The notes beneath the pieces are model-generated. The model had not been told where the DNA came from and searched no databases. It saw only the letters and a list, made by a program, of their open reading frames with translations. From Prochilodus magdalenae (Eukaryota > Chordata > Actinopteri > Characiformes > Prochilodontidae): a DNA stretch of 64,000 nt. How positions within the stretch are numbered: the stretch's first letter is position 1; the number at the start of each line of letters is the position of its first letter. Made by a program: the position numbers and the translations under genes. Location: assembly GCA_024036415.1 (NCBI GenBank), contig JAMWET010000805.1, forward strand, positions 289,501 through 353,500. The letters run 5' to 3'. Below, piece after piece: positions 61,903 through 64,000 of this stretch.

Positions 61903-62118
61903 GGTTGGTGTAGCTCAGCGGGTAACACCACTACCCAGAGTGCCATCTCTACATGTGGGAGACTGGGGTTTAAATCCCGGTCTAGGTGACTATGCTGTGC
62001 TACACTAATAAGACTCCTTGGGTAAGACTCCTAACACTACACCGGCCTACCTGTAATATGATTAACCTTGTAAGTCGCTCTGGATAAGAGCGTCAGCTAA
62101 ATGCCGTAAATGTAAATG
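61903..62118 (+). repeat. tRNA-derived SINE
   Basis: The head ggtgtagctcagcgggtaac has an A box at 61911-61922; ggtttaaatcc at 61967-61977 is a B box. The tail ttgtaagtcgctctggataa, gagcgtcagctaaatgccgt, then aaatgtaaatgta is shared with the copies at 11066 and 27718. It is not a functional tRNA gene: the halves do not form a complete cloverleaf that I can recognise. Confidence 0.88.
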
Positions 62119-62281
62119 TAGAGGTGAAGTGTATATATATGGTAGAAGTTTCTGAATGCATGGATAATATAATAAAACATTTTTCAGTATTGAGGGTGTC
62201 TGTCGCTTTATTAAAGCTTCCATTCTTGGAGGGAGACTCGGTTTGAGTTACCTAAAATTATCAACAGAGTGTGAAGAAATA

Positions 62282-63578
62282 CAGTGCTGTGAAAAAGTGT
62301 TTGTATTTGTTTTGCATGGTTGTCATTCTTACATGTTTCAGATCATCAAACTAATTCAAATATTAGTCAAAGTGCAGTTTTAAAATGAAATTTTTTATTA
62401 TTAAGGGGAAAAAAATCCAAACCTATATGGCCCTGTGTGAAAAAGTGTTTGCCCCTAAACCTAGTAACTGGTTGGGCCACCTTTAGCAGCAACAACTGCA
62501 ATCAAGCAGTTGTGGTAACTTGCAATGAGTCTTTTACTGTGCTGTGGAGGAATTTTGGCCCACTCATCTCTGCAGAATTGTTGTAATTCAGCCACATTGG
62601 AGTATTTTCGCCTGTTTAAGGTCATGTCACAGCATCTCAATAGGATTCAGGTCAGGACTTTGACCAGGCCGCTCCAAAATCTTCACTTTGTTTTTCTTCA
62701 GCCATTCAGAGGTGGACATGCTGGTGTGTTTTGGATCATTGTCATTGGTTCCATTTATCACAGCAAGTCTTCCAGATCCTGAAGCAGCAACAAAGACCCA
62801 GACCATCACACTACCACCACATTTTACTGTAGATGTGATGTTCTTTTTCTGAAAGGCAGTGTTACATTTACGCCTGCTGTAATGGGGGACACACACTTCC
62901 AACCTCTTGGAGGCGTCCGTAAGCCTCTTTGAGGCCTGCCAGGGTAAGGCTTCACCTTACTGAGTTCGGATATTGCCTTGCAGTTAATGGGATTCACTGG
63001 CGTGCCTGGGGTCCTTTGTGACCTCTTGGATGAGTCGTCGCTGTGCTCTTGGAGTAATTTTGGTCGCCCACCCACTCCTGGGAAGGTTCACTACTGTTCC
63101 ACGTTTTCACTATTTGTGGATAATGGCTCTCACTGTGGTTCGCTGGAGTCCCAAAACGTTAGAAATGGCTTTATAACATTTTCTAGACTGACAGATCTCA
63201 GTTACGTTCTTTCTCATTTGTTCCTGAATTTTGTCTACTTTGCTTTGGCAGGCAGGTCCTAATTAAGTGTTTTCTTGATTACGAAAAGGTGTCACAGTAA
63301 TCAGGCCTGGGTGTGGCTAGAGAAATTGAGCTCAGGTGTGATAAACCAGAGTTATGTTTTAACTGGGGGGCAAACACTTTTTCACACGGGCCATGTAGGT
63401 TTGGATTTTTTTTCTCCCTTAATAATAAAAACCTTCATTTTAAAACTGCATTATGTTTACTTGTTGTCTTTGACTAATATTTAAATGAGTTTGATAATCT
63501 GAAACATTTAAGAGTGACAAACATGCAAAAAAAAAAAAAAGAAATCATGACGGGGGCAAACACTTTTTCACAGCACTG
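62282..63578 (-). mobile_element. Tc1-like element with IR/DR ends and an internally deleted transposase
   Basis: Outer ends cagtgctgtgaaaaagtgtt and acactttttcacagcactg are flanked by TA on both sides. Inner repeats of the same motif occur at about 62436-62455 and 63369-63390, giving two direct repeats per inverted end, as in Sleeping Beauty-type elements. The minus strand encodes an N-terminal piece (62824-63075) and a C-terminal piece (62627-62902) with DNDPKHTSMSTSEWLKKNK and PGQSPDLNPIE, so the second Asp and the Glu of DD34E are present, but the first Asp region is deleted and frames shift. Non-autonomous. Confidence 0.88.
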
Positions 63579-64000
63579 TACATGTAACAACTGTATTGGG
63601 AGCTCATCACATAGTATCTGGAGCTCACTTAGTTCCTAATTAATGTTTAGAGCAGCTGTTTTCGTAGTGGGCTTTTGGAAAGGTAATTTTTTGTATTATC
63701 ATGAATACAGTATATGGCTCTTAAATATATGGACTGAGGCTACTCTATGTACCTCTAATAATAAGCTAGAGGAACCATGTCTGCTTTCGCTGCTGTATCT
63801 CACTGCTCTTCATCCACATGTAAGTATACAATGAAGTGACTAAACTGGTGGAAGCGATTACAGCCCCGGACCTAGAAAAGGGGTTTAGAGTTCAGATTAA
63901 GGTCACCTCTTCTAAAGCAGCATAGCGGCCACTACAGAGGTCAAGACTGGAGCAACATGAGAGTTTATTGGGTGCTGTGCACACTCGTGTTTGTGTAGTT
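63579..64000. other. Right edge, no gene found
   Basis: No coding similarity recognised in the last 420 bp. Confidence 0.4.

Noticed and set aside
61903..61985. A functional tRNA gene
   Set aside because: A and B boxes are present, but it continues into a SINE tail shared with other copies, and a complete cloverleaf was not found.

Overview
The window is repeat-rich vertebrate DNA, almost certainly from a ray-finned fish. Introns are present, all recognisable proteins are vertebrate, and the sequence is full of Tc1/mariner-type and hAT-type DNA transposons, tRNA-derived SINEs and long micro- and minisatellites of the kind seen in teleosts. An otophysan (characin or catfish-like) source is possible, but I cannot prove it from sequence alone.

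Three protein-coding genes can be supported. (1) 952-7719, plus strand: the last seven coding exons of rap1gap (Rap1 GTPase-activating protein). They encode the serine-rich C-terminal tail; the GAP domain lies off the left edge. (2) 15160-20563, minus strand: a complete five-exon immune receptor of BTLA type. It has a signal peptide, one Ig V-like domain, one membrane span and two tyrosine motifs, and the spliced exons give one 243-residue frame. (3) 42188-43234, minus strand: tsku (tsukushi), a secreted small leucine-rich repeat protein with a single coding exon. A GC-rich block near 52.7-53.1 kb on the minus strand may be its promoter and first non-coding exon.

Layout: 0-7.7 kb, rap1gap exons and introns full of satellites; 7.8-9.5 kb, a TTAA-flanked inverted-repeat element right after the rap1gap stop; 9.5-13 kb, probable rap1gap 3' UTR or downstream DNA; 13-20.6 kb, the btla-like gene with transposons in its introns; 20.6-40 kb, no host gene found, several transposon families and a 63-bp minisatellite; 40-43.3 kb, tsku with a hAT-type insertion in its probable 3' UTR; 43-53 kb, the probable tsku 5' intron with more repeats; 53-64 kb, large simple-repeat arrays (a CTGT/CTAT block, a 54-bp minisatellite and a 2-kb triplet array), a SINE and a well-preserved but internally deleted Tc1-like element.

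The three genes do not form a pathway. Rap1GAP acts on Rap1 inside the cell, the BTLA-like protein is a lymphocyte inhibitory receptor, and tsukushi is an extracellular modulator of signalling. I found no bacterial-style system, CRISPR array or viral gene. The most unusual material is the repeat biology: a 63-bp (21-codon) minisatellite that starts inside a broken transposon, nested transposons with an unoccupied relative elsewhere in the window, a family of short palindromic elements in TA repeats, and a triplet array with a 225-bp higher-order period flanked by direct repeats.
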